Made by a program: the position numbers and the translations under genes. Below the pieces are notes generated by a model. That model was not told the DNA's origin. It worked only from the letters and a program-made list of their open reading frames with translations, and did no database searches. A DNA stretch of 64,000 nt from an uncultured Bacteroides sp. (GTDB lineage: Bacteria; Bacteroidota; Bacteroidia; Bacteroidales; Bacteroidaceae), in assembly GCA_944322345.1 (NCBI GenBank), contig CALUOO010000006.1:109809-173808 (forward strand). Direction: 5' to 3'. Position 1 is the stretch's first letter. Each line of letters begins with the position of its first letter. Shown here piece after piece: positions 35,019 to 43,867 of the stretch.

Positions 35019-36276
35019 TTTTTCCGGTAATTTTATTGTAAATGTCCATGTACTTTTTGGCGACTGCACTTTCCGAATAGCAGGATACCGCCTTGCGGCA
35101 TGCCTGTTCAGAGAGTTCGTCATATTCCGGTTCGGTCAGTATCCACTGTATGCCGTTGGCAAAGTCCTCGGCCGAACGGAACCGAGCCACATATCCGTTG
35201 TGAAGGTGGTCTATCATCTCGGGAATGCCACCGACATTGAATCCCACACAGGGCACTCCGCATGCCATCGCTTCCATAATCATATTGGGCAGGTTCTCCT
35301 GAAGAGAGGGAGTGACAAAAAGATCGACGGCATTGTAGACATCCACCAAGCTGCGTTCATCCTTCACATAGCCCAACGAATAAACCTTGAAAGGAAGCAT
35401 GTCCTGCAACTGCCCCGACTGATTGCCAAACACCACTACCCCCAGCGATTCTTTCCATTCGGGATACTTTTCGGCAAGCAGGCGGCACGATTCGACAAGG
35501 TATTTCACTCCCTTACGCTCGTCTGTCACTTTGAACGAACCAAACAGCAGCAGCTTTCTGTCTGCCGGAAGCTGGCATTTTCGACGGGCTTCCTGCTTGT
35601 CGCGCGGGCGGAAGAGGTTGGTATTGATCGGGTTGGGAATACTGACCACGGTTTCGCCCTCCAGCAGTGCGCTCCGCTTAGCCCGTTCTTCCAGCCAGTG
35701 GCTACAGGCAACAAACGTGATGGGCGCTATCCGGTAGAGTGCTTTCTTTTTGCGGAAGACGCGGGTAGAGAGGTCTTTCTTGCTCCCTCCCCCATACAGG
35801 TAAGGGCAATGATGACACTCCTGTTCGTAACGGGTACAGTCCACCGCATGGTGACAGATGCCGGTACACGGCCACATGTCGTGCATTGTCCAGACTACCG
35901 GTTTGCCAGACTCCAGTATCTTCCGAAGGTTCTTTAACGAAAGCATTCCCTGATTCACCCAGTGAAGATGGGCAACATCCGCCTGCTGAAACTCCGGCAG
36001 CTGAGTGATGTCTGTCCCGGTATTGGCTATATCGACGGCAAACAGCTGATGCTTCTTAAAGTGGTTCGCTTTCCAGATTACAACCCGTTCCCACACAAAT
36101 TTCAATACTTGCAGCCAGTTGCGTCGAAGCCCTACCACTGTGATGCAATCGGTCTGCTTGTCGCGCACCAGCATTTTGGCCTTGATGCCATTATTCTTCA
36201 GTGATTCCATCAGGCGGCCGGCAGCAATGGCGGCTCCCCCTGTCTGTTCGGAAGTATTGATAATTACAACTCTCAT
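35011..36276 (-). CDS. Family 4 glycosyltransferase
   Basis: This 421-residue GT-B enzyme starts MRVVIINTSEQTGGAAIAAG. The N-terminal half contains VAHLHWVNQGMLSL and TMHDMWPCTGICHHAVDC with a cysteine-rich insertion (CTRYEQECHHCPYL) typical of a GT4 subgroup. The C-terminal half has KLLLFGSFKVTDERKGV and VTPSLQENLPNMIMEAMACG, the E-x7-E nucleotide-sugar motif. An open frame runs 102 codons upstream but consists of repeat sequence. It is separated from the rest of the glycan operon by 1.2 kb of repeats, so it may need its own promoter. Confidence 0.9.
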   Translation of the reverse strand: MRVVIINTSEQTGGAAIAAGRLMESLKNNGIKAKMLVRDKQTDCITVVGLRRNWLQVLKFVWERVVIWKANHFKKHQLFAVDIANTGTDITQLPEFQQADVAHLHWVNQGMLSLKNLRKILESGKPVVWTMHDMWPCTGICHHAVDCTRYEQECHHCPYLYGGGSKKDLSTRVFRKKKALYRIAPITFVACSHWLEERAKRSALLEGETVVSIPNPINTNLFRPRDKQEARRKCQLPADRKLLLFGSFKVTDERKGVKYLVESCRLLAEKYPEWKESLGVVVFGNQSGQLQDMLPFKVYSLGYVKDERSLVDVYNAVDLFVTPSLQENLPNMIMEAMACGVPCVGFNVGGIPEMIDHLHNGYVARFRSAEDFANGIQWILTEPEYDELSEQACRKAVSCYSESAVAKKYMDIYNKITGKNA

Positions 36277-36353
36277 AATCCGGAAATTTTCTGCAAAAGT
36301 AGATATAAATTGACAAAAAATCATCACAAAGCAGACGGAGTTTTTGGGGGTGT

Positions 36354-36456
36354 ACCACAGATTACACAGATTAATGCAGATTATTTCTTTTAAGCACCAC
36401 AGAGGACACAGAGAAGCACAGAGTCTTTTATTGATTGACTGAAGAATCGAGAGAGC
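36354..36456 (+). repeat. CACCACAGAGGACACAGAG-type repeat, copy 1
   Basis: The stretch from ACCACAGATTACACAG to ATTGACTGAAGAATCGAGA is nearly identical, in inverted orientation, to 56067-56154. Shared parts include GATTATTTCTTTTA, GCACCACAGAGGACACAGAG and TTTTATTGATTGACTGAAG. Shorter relatives lie at 36680 and 37421. Confidence 0.8.
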
Positions 36457-36464
36457 AGGATTCC

Positions 36465-36660
36465 CGCCGCGCAGCCTTCCGGCATCATCCGAGCAGGCGT
36501 TAAGCCGGCGTAGGCGGAACGGCGTCAGGAAGCGCAGACTGTTTGAACGGAGCGAGTTTCTGCGCTTTAGCCGTTGAGGCAAGGCGGTAACCTGCGAGGT
36601 GCAGCTGGACGCCTTTCTTTTTGGTAGCTTTTTCTTTCAGCGGGATGAAAGAAAAAGTAC
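36465..36660 (-). repeat. Dispersed 0.2-kb repeat, inverted relative to 45963
   Basis: Read on the minus strand it starts GTACTTTTTCTTTC, continues AAAGAAAAAGCTACC and AGCGCAGAAACTCGCTCCG, and ends TTAACGCCTGCTCGGA and GCCGGAAGGCTGCGCG. The plus strand at 45963-46157 carries the same order of segments with roughly three quarters identity by eye. No protein is indicated; the translated peptides are artefacts of the repeat. Confidence 0.8.
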
Positions 36661-36679
36661 GCTGTTAAATGAAGAGTTG

Positions 36680-36716
36680 CACCACAGAGGACACGGAGGC
36701 GCACAGATTATTTCTC
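36680..36716 (+). repeat. CACCACAGAGGACAC-type repeat, short copy
   Basis: CACCACAGAGGACACGGAGG followed by GCACAGATTATTTCTCT is a short copy of the module at 36354. Between it and 36838 lies a G/C-rich stretch (CTTAGGAAGGGGCTTGGGG, CCCCTTGGGAAAGTTAAGG) that resembles, inverted, the sequence at 55985-56060. Confidence 0.6.
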
Positions 36717-36837
36717 TAATACTACAATAGCGCAACCCACACCCTCTCCTTAGGAAGGGGCTTGGGGAGGCTTCCTTATTGTGTAGCCAAGTCACCCCTT
36801 GGGAAAGTTAAGGGAACAAGAGGGTTGAGAGGGATTC

Positions 36838-37366
36838 TGTTCTATTTTTAAGATTTTCCTCTCTTCCCGCTGTGCAGAATGTTCGCAGTCAGCCGGAAAA
36901 CGGAGTCTCAATTTGCAAGAATATGCACTTTTAGGGCACCTAAATAAATATCCGCTTTATATGCTATTTTGGGCATGTTGGCAAAGGTTTCCTGTCGCGT
37001 TGGGAAAGGTTACGGAATGTGATAACTAACCTTTTCCAACAGATTGGGCAACCTTTTCCCACACAACAACTGACCTTGCGGCTTGGAAAAACCCTCCTTT
37101 TCCCGTAAAACAGGCAAGGTTTCACCTTGTTTTTACTCTACTTTGCCGATATTTTCGAACAGGGAAGAAATAGTATTTTTCTGTCGTCTCCACCGAAACG
37201 ACAACAGGAAGAAAAGATTTTCAGAAGATACAAATCAGAAAGAAAGGAAACACGAGGATTGACAGACAGACAGGCTTTCCAAACAGGCAAATGCCCGCCG
37301 TTTTTCAGACAGCAGGGCGGAAGGAACCGAATTCCGGCTATACAGAGAGACAGAATGTTCTATTCT
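36838..37366 (+). repeat. Composite 0.5-kb intergenic element, copy A
   Basis: It begins TATTTTTAAGATTTTCCTC, passes through GCAAGAATATGCAC and ATAAATATCCGCTTTATAT, then the 22-bp array, then ACAACAACTGACCTTGCGGC and CAGGCAAATGCCCGCCG, and ends near CAGAATGTTCTAT. The same segments occur in the same order at 55438-55978. The left half also matches the reverse complement of 46540-46872. No convincing gene lies inside. Confidence 0.75.
36978..37065 (+). repeat. 22-bp x 4 intergenic array, copy 3
   Basis: Four 22-bp units start at 36978, 37000, 37022 and 37044. Units 1-2 carry the core as AAAGGTT(T/A), units 3-4 as (T/C)AACCTTT, so the array is two forward followed by two reverse units. It is the centre of composite element A. 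Confidence 0.88.
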
Positions 37367-37420
37367 TCAAGTAGCCTCACCTCGCTAATAGGAGTACATA
37401 AAGTTACGCAATAAGCAGAG

Positions 37421-37500
37421 AGATTAATCTGTGTCAATCCGTGTAATCTGTGGTGAACCCAAGAAAAGACTCTGTGCCCCTCTGTGTCCTCTGTGGTGAG
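37421..37500 (-). repeat. CACCACAGAGGACACAGAG-type repeat, inverted copy
   Basis: On the minus strand it reads CACCACAGAGGACACAGAG, GGCACAGAGTCTTTTC and CACCACAGATTACACGG. It is the same module as 36354 but with the two parts in changed order. It abuts the stop of the next glycosyltransferase gene. Confidence 0.75.
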
Positions 37501-37511
37501 CCAAGCCCCGT

Positions 37512-38429
37512 CTACTTTGTGCCGAACAGGCTCCCCAACATCCGCTTCAGTCTCCGTATCGCCTTCGCCCGAAAGCAGTTGGTACGGTGATAGTAGCGTG
37601 CAAAAGCGGCGCGTGCCTGACGGTTCTCTTCGGCAGGAAGAATACGCTCCACCGGAAGAGGTTGCATCCACAACGTAGACTGATAGAGACGGTCGCTGCC
37701 GCAGTGTGTGCCGCTACCGTCGAAACCATTGTTCTGCACCAGCGACCGCCCGACGTTCAGCGAAAGGACATCGGCAAGAAACAGACTTGCATTCCAGCGG
37801 ATTGCCCACGAGTTGTTCTCACCCCTCACCTGACGCCGCAGCATACGGGTAAAGGGGTAGTTGCCGCCAAAGTCGAACGCACGTGTAAGCCCTCTGCACT
37901 CCAGTTCACGAAGCAGCGCCGCTCCGTCGGGATTGAAGTGCCGCCACGCCCGTTCCCACGTAGCCCATCCCCAGCTTCCGGTCCATTTGATCAGGAAAGT
38001 GTCGGGCAGCGAAGGATCGCCCGTAAAATCGCATGCCTGAATATGCCCCACGCGCGGCTCGTCCTTATACGTTTCCAGAGCCTCGTTCATGAATTGCAGG
38101 AAATAGGGAGCCACCACAAGGTCGTCCTCCAGCACAATCACCCGACCGTAACGGGCAACCTGCGTTGTCACACCGTCGATAATGTTGCGCGCCAACCCCC
38201 AGTTCTCCTCACGTTCCACCAGAGTGACGGAAGCAAACCCCGTAATCTGCCGGACAAAAGCGCGTGTTTCCTCCACCGCCTCACGGTCGGCATCCGTACG
38301 GGCAGCATCGGCATAGACAAAAAGCGGACTCTGTGCGGCAAGTTCATTGCGCAGCAACGAAGCAATCGCCTGTCGCGCATGGGCAGGACGGTTGTAGACA
38401 AACAGCAGGATGGGAGCAAAAGCGGTCAT
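37512..38429 (-). CDS. Glycosyltransferase (GT-A fold, sugar-nucleotide transferase type)
   Basis: This 305-residue protein starts FAPILLFVYNRPAHARQAIA, with FVYADAARTDADREAVEE, NWGLARNIIDGV and VIVLEDDLVVAPYFLQFMN. The LEDD motif is the probable metal/nucleotide site. KWTGSWGWATWERAWRHFN is a conserved segment of this glycosyltransferase group, which is common in Bacteroides surface-glycan loci. The donor sugar cannot be read from sequence. The gene overlaps its upstream neighbour by 4 bp. Confidence 0.85.
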   Translation of the reverse strand: MTAFAPILLFVYNRPAHARQAIASLLRNELAAQSPLFVYADAARTDADREAVEETRAFVRQITGFASVTLVEREENWGLARNIIDGVTTQVARYGRVIVLEDDLVVAPYFLQFMNEALETYKDEPRVGHIQACDFTGDPSLPDTFLIKWTGSWGWATWERAWRHFNPDGAALLRELECRGLTRAFDFGGNYPFTRMLRRQVRGENNSWAIRWNASLFLADVLSLNVGRSLVQNNGFDGSGTHCGSDRLYQSTLWMQPLPVERILPAEENRQARAAFARYYHRTNCFRAKAIRRLKRMLGSLFGTK

Positions 38430-39277
38430 AATGTTTCTTTTTTAAGGATGATACATGGGATTCCGGTCAGCCCGGCGGCTATTTCGGAGAAAGAACTCCA
38501 GCACGAACCGATAATTTTCTTTGTAGCAGACAGGACAAGCATCTCTGCCAAGGCATCCTGTATTCCCTCTGCCCGATGGCGTTCCGCCGAAAACCGATGG
38601 GTGCGTATGCGGTCGCCAAACCGTTGGCACAGCGCCTGCTTGTCCTCCGGTGAGTCGGAAGCTACATAGAAGTTTGCCGACGGATCGGCAGCAATCTCCC
38701 TCTCTATCTGTCCGATAAAGAGCGAAAGGGGGCTGAGGGCAATAGACTGTGCATTGTCCGTCCGGCGGATATGAACACCGATGGTATGTCCGTCGAAGCC
38801 ACTGGTCACTTCGTCTGCCCGACGGCGGATAGCCTCGATCGGGACAAAGAAGTTTCTCAACACTTCGGGCTGGTAAGGATAGAAGGCCGAATAGCTTGCC
38901 ACGTACAGATGTTTTCCTCCGGGCAACCATACCCGTGCCCACAGTTCGAAGTCGAAATTCTTGTCCATCAACTCGGGTATCTGAAGCTCATACAGACATT
39001 CGTCGAACAGAAACTGCTGCATAAGACGGGGAAAACGGAGATTGCGCCTGCGGGGACGGTCGTAGCGGAAGAGGTCCATACGGGTGGCCTCTCTCACCTC
39101 TACATGCGGAACAGTCTCCGCCGGATGACAGAACAGTTGGTCGAATCGGCAGTTCAGCCCTTTGTCTTTGAACCAGACTACGCGCAGTTCGTGTCCGGTC
39201 TGTTTAGCCAGAGTCAGAGCAGAAGCAATGGTACGTATCCGGTTGGCAAGCCCTCCTACGGGTATCAGAGTAATCAT
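38426..39277 (-). CDS. Fucosyltransferase-like glycosyltransferase (GT-B, HxRRxD motif)
   Basis: This 283-residue protein starts MITLIPVGGLANRIRTIASA, the glycine-rich opening of bacterial fucosyltransferase-like proteins. Near residue 165 it has GVHIRRTDN, matching the HxRRxD GDP-fucose-binding motif of GT11/GT23/O-fucosyltransferase folds. NFYVASDSPEDKQAL and GSCWSSFSEIAAGLTGIP are later conserved segments. GDP-fucose as donor is inferred. It overlaps both neighbouring genes by 4 bp. Confidence 0.78.
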   Translation of the reverse strand: MITLIPVGGLANRIRTIASALTLAKQTGHELRVVWFKDKGLNCRFDQLFCHPAETVPHVEVREATRMDLFRYDRPRRRNLRFPRLMQQFLFDECLYELQIPELMDKNFDFELWARVWLPGGKHLYVASYSAFYPYQPEVLRNFFVPIEAIRRRADEVTSGFDGHTIGVHIRRTDNAQSIALSPLSLFIGQIEREIAADPSANFYVASDSPEDKQALCQRFGDRIRTHRFSAERHRAEGIQDALAEMLVLSATKKIIGSCWSSFSEIAAGLTGIPCIILKKETL

Positions 39278-40242
39278 TTTCGTTTGTTCTTTTTACGTTT
39301 CAGACAAGGCATCAGCAGCAAGAGCACAGATGCCGGTTGGAGCGATTCGGTGAAGTTTTCTGCCAGTTCTTTAAGCACCACCATCCGCTGACGGAACGAA
39401 AGCGGCAACGCAGTGGAAGCCGTAATGCCGACCAGCTTGCGGATTCGCTGACGGAGCAGTTCCTGCTGCTGAGCTGTCCACTGCAGCGAGAGAGCTGCCT
39501 TCAGCTCCCTGCAGACCGTCAGATAACCGTCGATATTGCGCATGGAAACAGGCGACGTCATGATTGAGCACATCCGCATCCGGCGATGGAAGAACGGTTC
39601 GGGAAGAAACGAGATCCGCCCGGCATGCAAATAGAGCAGAAAGGTAAAAAGCTGGTCTTCGTGGACAATTCCCGGATAAAACTCCAGCCCTATCTTACGG
39701 AGAAAATCTGTCCGGATCAGGTTGAGACAAGGCGAAGAAGAGAAGCGGTCGGCTCTCATCAGCTGCCTCAACAGTTCGATACTGCCAAAACAACCGGACG
39801 GTAGAAGCCCCTTCCGCTGATAGGCCGGCGGAGTATCAATGGGGCGATGAGTATCGTCCATGCACAATGCATCGAAGCAGACAATATCACTTCCGTCGCG
39901 GAGGGCGGCTTCATAGCATTGTTGCAGAGCGTCGGGCTGCAGGAAGTCGTCGCTGTCGAAGAAGTAGACAAATTCACCAAGAGCACGTGCCAGTCCGTTA
40001 TTCCGGGTTATCGAAAGCCCCTTATTCGTTTGTGTATAGACCGTAATGCGGGAGTCCTCCTGCTGCATCCGGCTCAGCAAAGCAGGCGAACGGTCGGTAG
40101 AGCCGTCGTTGACAGCAATGATTTCGATGTCCTCCAGCGTCTGCCGGCAGATGCTTCCGACAGCTTCTTCCAGATACGCCTCCGTATTATATACCGGAAT
40201 AATTACACTGACTTTCGGCTTTCTCAGTTCTTCGTTCTTCAT
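39274..40242 (-). CDS. Family 2 glycosyltransferase
   Basis: This 322-residue GT-A enzyme has KVSVIIPVYNTEAYLEEAVG, IEIIAVNDGSTDRSP and LGEFVYFFDSDDFLQPDAL, the last with the DSDD metal-binding aspartates. GIVHEDQLFTF carries the ED acceptor-side motif. The C-terminus is basic and hydrophobic. It is coupled to both neighbours by 4-bp overlaps. Confidence 0.9.
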   Translation of the reverse strand: MKNEELRKPKVSVIIPVYNTEAYLEEAVGSICRQTLEDIEIIAVNDGSTDRSPALLSRMQQEDSRITVYTQTNKGLSITRNNGLARALGEFVYFFDSDDFLQPDALQQCYEAALRDGSDIVCFDALCMDDTHRPIDTPPAYQRKGLLPSGCFGSIELLRQLMRADRFSSSPCLNLIRTDFLRKIGLEFYPGIVHEDQLFTFLLYLHAGRISFLPEPFFHRRMRMCSIMTSPVSMRNIDGYLTVCRELKAALSLQWTAQQQELLRQRIRKLVGITASTALPLSFRQRMVVLKELAENFTESLQPASVLLLLMPCLKRKKNKRK

Positions 40243-41225
40243 TCTTCTTTCCTCAAATTATTAATTCTGTCTATCAGTCCCCATATCTTTCTGAACAGAT
40301 AGCTTCCGTTCAGAGGCATTGCCCGCTTTAGGCATTGCTTGTAATAGCCAGCCCATGCATAACTGGTTGTACGGAATGCCTGTTCTTTGGGTTGTTCCAC
40401 GATGTGTTGCAGGAAACGAAGCAGTTCTTGGCTGTAGAAATCGATTGTAGCCGGACGGGTAAACCAACGGCTCTCCAATTTCTCCAAGTAAGCGGCATCG
40501 TCACTATCAAGTCGGATAATCTCGTCAACTGCCGCCTCTACAGACTCACGGTCTCTCACCCAGACAAACGACTCGGGATTGAAATCGACATCGATATGCG
40601 GGTCACCATAATAAATAGGTAGAGAGTCTACCCGCATCGGATCTAATATTTTTTCTGTGGTATAACCGGACATCGCACTGTTCTCGAACGCAATGGTAAA
40701 CTTATATTCCGACAGGAATGCCAGCTTGTCGCCTACCGGAGCACCGATATTGTTCATATAACGTCCGCCGGAATCCACCCGTTTGTATTTGGAAAGGCGA
40801 TGAAAGAAGTACTCTCTCAAGGGATCAGCCTGACGGCCGTTGGAATAGACAAAGTTGCAGAACTTGCGCTGAGCCATCTCCCGAGAGATAGTCTTTGGCT
40901 GTTCCAACCGTCGAAGCTCACTCTCGCCAATACGATGGACAAGAAAAAGCGGATAACGCAGATAACGGTCTTCAAACTGAAGATGATGGAATCCGATGGC
41001 ATAGTCGCAGACATTGAAGTCTGGTACAACATTCTCGCCCGTATAGAAGATACGGACAGCATCCGGGAAATCAAGGTGCCTGTATCCCCCTACCGAATAA
41101 AACAGATAGTCGGGATGTTCGTCAATAATCACCCGATAGTGCTCCGACAGCATCCGGTAGATGAAGTTCTCTTCGAGGACAAAGCTTGATCCAAAGTCCG
41201 TAAAGTTGATTCGTATTTCTTTCAT
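40239..41225 (-). CDS. Alpha-1,3-fucosyltransferase, family GT10-like
   Basis: This 328-residue protein has the GT10 pattern. RIFYTGENVVPDFNVCDYAIG is followed by KFCNFVYSNGRQADPLREYF. The C-terminal nucleotide-binding half has YKFTIAFENSAMSGYTTEKI, then PIYYGDPHIDVDFNPESFVWV. In characterised members (for example H. pylori FucT) this half binds GDP-fucose. It would add fucose to the repeat unit built by this operon. Overlaps of 4 bp on both sides. Confidence 0.88.
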   Translation of the reverse strand: MKEIRINFTDFGSSFVLEENFIYRMLSEHYRVIIDEHPDYLFYSVGGYRHLDFPDAVRIFYTGENVVPDFNVCDYAIGFHHLQFEDRYLRYPLFLVHRIGESELRRLEQPKTISREMAQRKFCNFVYSNGRQADPLREYFFHRLSKYKRVDSGGRYMNNIGAPVGDKLAFLSEYKFTIAFENSAMSGYTTEKILDPMRVDSLPIYYGDPHIDVDFNPESFVWVRDRESVEAAVDEIIRLDSDDAAYLEKLESRWFTRPATIDFYSQELLRFLQHIVEQPKEQAFRTTSYAWAGYYKQCLKRAMPLNGSYLFRKIWGLIDRINNLRKEE

Positions 41226-42238
41226 TTGATTCCCAACGTTGAATCAGACAACAAATTCCGGTCGCCATCCGTATCAGCACAGGCTTCCGGCATAAAAATA
41301 TAAAGAAAGACACTGGGATTGGAGGTGCGTGTACCCACATAAAAAGAAGCACCAGTCAATATATCAATCGATGCGAAGAAACGAAGCATCCGCCAACGCA
41401 GATAGTCTTTGCCGTTCTTCACAAAGTCGCCGTGGAAATATCCCTGTTCCGAAGGCTGGCACAGGCTGTGCCAACAATAATCCTTATAATGGTTCTGCAG
41501 CTCCTCCATAATACGGTAGTCGTCTGTCAGCACAAAGACATCCTTTATGTCCGGACACGATTTGAACACGCTGATGTAATCCTCCACCGGTACAAGGGCA
41601 AACTCTATGAACTTGTCTCCCCCACGCATCTGGCAACCCATATATTTTTCAGGCAACGTAATCGCAGAACGAATCTTCCGTATCTCATTCATCGCCTCCG
41701 GGTTGAACCTCCATGTGATTCTTGCCAACGTACGGAGTGCAGTGCTCAGGTCTCCGTCAATTCCCAATTCCGGAATCCGGTAACGGCCGTCAGTCCGCAA
41801 CGAGAGTAATTCGTGCCAGATATCCTGTGTATAATAGGTTACACCAGTACATCTTTTGTGGAAAAACGCCATCAGCGAAAACAACTGGCTTTTCAGTTTC
41901 CAGCAGAGAATGCCGACCGACCGTTTCTCACGCGCCATTCTCCACATAGTTTTCCATCCGCCCACCGGACGCTGGTTGAGCTTGCAGTGGTGTGACGAAC
42001 GCACTTCGTCACAAAAGGATTCAAAATAGTCTGTCCATCCTTTGTCATAAGCGAAGTTGGCATCTGCCGAGAAAAGCACAAACCGAATATGGTGAGTCAG
42101 GCAATAGAGCATGGCAAGAAGCATCATGTTATATTCCGAAAAGAAGCCGGCACTGGCTCCTACATGAAACACACACTTCTTCTGGAAAGAGCCGTTTAGT
42201 CTCCGGTATGCTTCAACAAGTTCCTGTTCTTCCTTCAT
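41222..42238 (-). CDS. Putative fucosyltransferase-like protein
   Basis: This 338-residue protein has FHVGASAGFFSEYNMMLLAM near the N-terminus and YMGCQMRGGDKFIEFA near residue 195, resembling the H-x-R-R-G-D-K motif of NodZ/alpha-1,6-fucosyltransferase-type proteins with Gln replacing His. VFVLTDDYRIMEEL and ASFYVGTRTSNPSVFLYIF continue the GT-B C-terminal pattern. The family is therefore probable but the activity is not proven. It lies 4 bp downstream of the flippase gene. Confidence 0.65.
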   Translation of the reverse strand: MKEEQELVEAYRRLNGSFQKKCVFHVGASAGFFSEYNMMLLAMLYCLTHHIRFVLFSADANFAYDKGWTDYFESFCDEVRSSHHCKLNQRPVGGWKTMWRMAREKRSVGILCWKLKSQLFSLMAFFHKRCTGVTYYTQDIWHELLSLRTDGRYRIPELGIDGDLSTALRTLARITWRFNPEAMNEIRKIRSAITLPEKYMGCQMRGGDKFIEFALVPVEDYISVFKSCPDIKDVFVLTDDYRIMEELQNHYKDYCWHSLCQPSEQGYFHGDFVKNGKDYLRWRMLRFFASIDILTGASFYVGTRTSNPSVFLYIFMPEACADTDGDRNLLSDSTLGIK

Positions 42239-42242
42239 AGGC

Positions 42243-43700
42243 CTATTTCTTTAGTTTGCTACGCACAAAGGTAATACACTCTCTCAAAATAGCAGAACCG
42301 CAAAGCCACATTATAATAAGGTATAACACTGCAGCTATCCCGACTTTTGCTATCAGCAGCCAATAGATGTTGGCTACAGACTGTGTCAGCCAACCGGTTA
42401 CTGCCAGCACCAGCACAGTAGCTCCTGCATATGGCAACATGCGGCGCAATGCATTCCAGTAGCCAAATCCGGTCAGTTGTCTGATAATGACCTGCCAGAC
42501 AACCAGCAACACAACATAACCACAAACGTAGGCAACCACCATCCAATAAATCCCATACGGAATCATCAGCAGGGCAACAGCTATCTGAAACATGCCGAAC
42601 ACGATGTTGCTCCAAAGGTAGACATTAGAGCGTCCCTGACTGATAGCTACCTGAAAATAGAGGTTAAGCACCGGCCAGATAGCACCGAATACACAGAGCA
42701 AACGGAGATAAGGGACAGAAGGCAACCACTTTTCGCCAACGGCTATCAGAATCAGCTCTTGCGACACAAACGCCAGTCCCAATAAAGCTGGGAACGAAAT
42801 AAAACAGGTGAACGAAAGCATTTTCCCCAGCACACGGATACGCCGTTCGCGTTCGTCTGCCACCTGTACAAACAGGGGCTGGGCAATGCCGTTTATCATG
42901 CCACCTATACTCTGCTGCCCCATCGACATCCATTTGTAGCCTTGCGTATAGAAGCCCACATCGGCAGAAGTATAATATCGTCCTAAAATGGCAGAAAAGA
43001 TATTACCGTTTATCTGGTTGACTATGTTCGTCAACAACAGTTTTACACTAAACGAAAACATCTCTCGCAGCGGACGAAAGCTGACAGGAAGTGTAGGCCG
43101 CCATGCTGAATAATGCCACCGCAGCAACGAAGTCCCCGTAACAAACGCAATGTTCTGTGCCACCAACGCCCAGTAGCCCATCCCCAGCGATGCCATCACC
43201 ACACCGACAGAACCGGACAGGACAAGTGAAAGCAAATTGATTTTCGAAATATCCTTCACCCGCATGTTCTTGAAGAGAATGGCATTGTGGGCAATACCGG
43301 TACTGGAAATCATGAATCCAAGGAAAAGCACACGCGACAGAGTAATCAGTTCGCTACTGTCGTATTTGTCTCCAAAGAAGAGAGCTATCAGCGGTGCAGA
43401 AAAAAACAACAGCAGGTACATGCCCACACCTGCTGCCACATTAAACCAGAATACAGCATTATAGTCCTCATGACGGAACTCTTTCCTATTGGTCAGAGCA
43501 GCCGTAAAGCCACTGTCCTGAATGGTAGTGGCAATAGCGGGAAAAATGGCAAGTATCCCTACGATGCCATAGTCTGACGAATTGAGAATACGTGCAAGAA
43601 ACACCCCGAAGGCGAGAGTCAGCAACTGTTGTATACCGTTGCTGAGCCCTCCCCAGAACAATCCTTTGGCAGTTTTCTGTTTCAGTGACGAATCGGGCAT
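42243..43700 (-). CDS. Wzx-type lipid-linked oligosaccharide flippase (MOP superfamily)
   Basis: This 485-residue inner-membrane protein has about 12-14 helices. It starts KQKTAKGLFWGGLSNGIQQLLTLA, the usual polysaccharide-transporter opening, with ARILNSSDYGIVGILAIF and GGMINGIAQPLFVQVADE. These proteins flip undecaprenyl-linked glycans to the periplasmic face. It is the first gene of the overlapping glycan operon. No Wzy-type polymerase or initiating sugar-phosphate transferase is in the window, so the unit may be a short oligosaccharide. Confidence 0.9.
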   Translation of the reverse strand: MPDSSLKQKTAKGLFWGGLSNGIQQLLTLAFGVFLARILNSSDYGIVGILAIFPAIATTIQDSGFTAALTNRKEFRHEDYNAVFWFNVAAGVGMYLLLFFSAPLIALFFGDKYDSSELITLSRVLFLGFMISSTGIAHNAILFKNMRVKDISKINLLSLVLSGSVGVVMASLGMGYWALVAQNIAFVTGTSLLRWHYSAWRPTLPVSFRPLREMFSFSVKLLLTNIVNQINGNIFSAILGRYYTSADVGFYTQGYKWMSMGQQSIGGMINGIAQPLFVQVADERERRIRVLGKMLSFTCFISFPALLGLAFVSQELILIAVGEKWLPSVPYLRLLCVFGAIWPVLNLYFQVAISQGRSNVYLWSNIVFGMFQIAVALLMIPYGIYWMVVAYVCGYVVLLVVWQVIIRQLTGFGYWNALRRMLPYAGATVLVLAVTGWLTQSVANIYWLLIAKVGIAAVLYLIIMWLCGSAILRECITFVRSKLKK

Positions 43701-43711
43701 GTTTGCTGTTT

Positions 43712-43858
43712 AGTTAACAAGTAGACAAGTAAACAAGAAAGTCAGTTGGCCGACGAAGAGGGGGTAAAACGGAATTCAATATAGAAAAATCATCTGTATC
43801 AGTCCGCGTTTTGAGTATCCAATACTTCTCCCCTCGTCTACTTGTCAACTTGTCTACT
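43712..43858. repeat. Inverted repeat between metG and the flippase gene
   Basis: AACAAGTAGACAAGTAAACAAG at its left end faces an inverted CTTGTCAACTTGTCTACT at its right end. AAGAAAGTCAGTT matches the block at 7818. It probably forms a long hairpin in transcripts crossing from metG to the glycan operon. Confidence 0.6.
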
Positions 43859-43867
43859 TAAAAAATA

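Noticed and set aside
34272-43700. Complete capsular polysaccharide locus
   Set aside because: Polymerase, initiating transferase, UpxY/UpxZ-type regulators and sugar-nucleotide genes are all missing.
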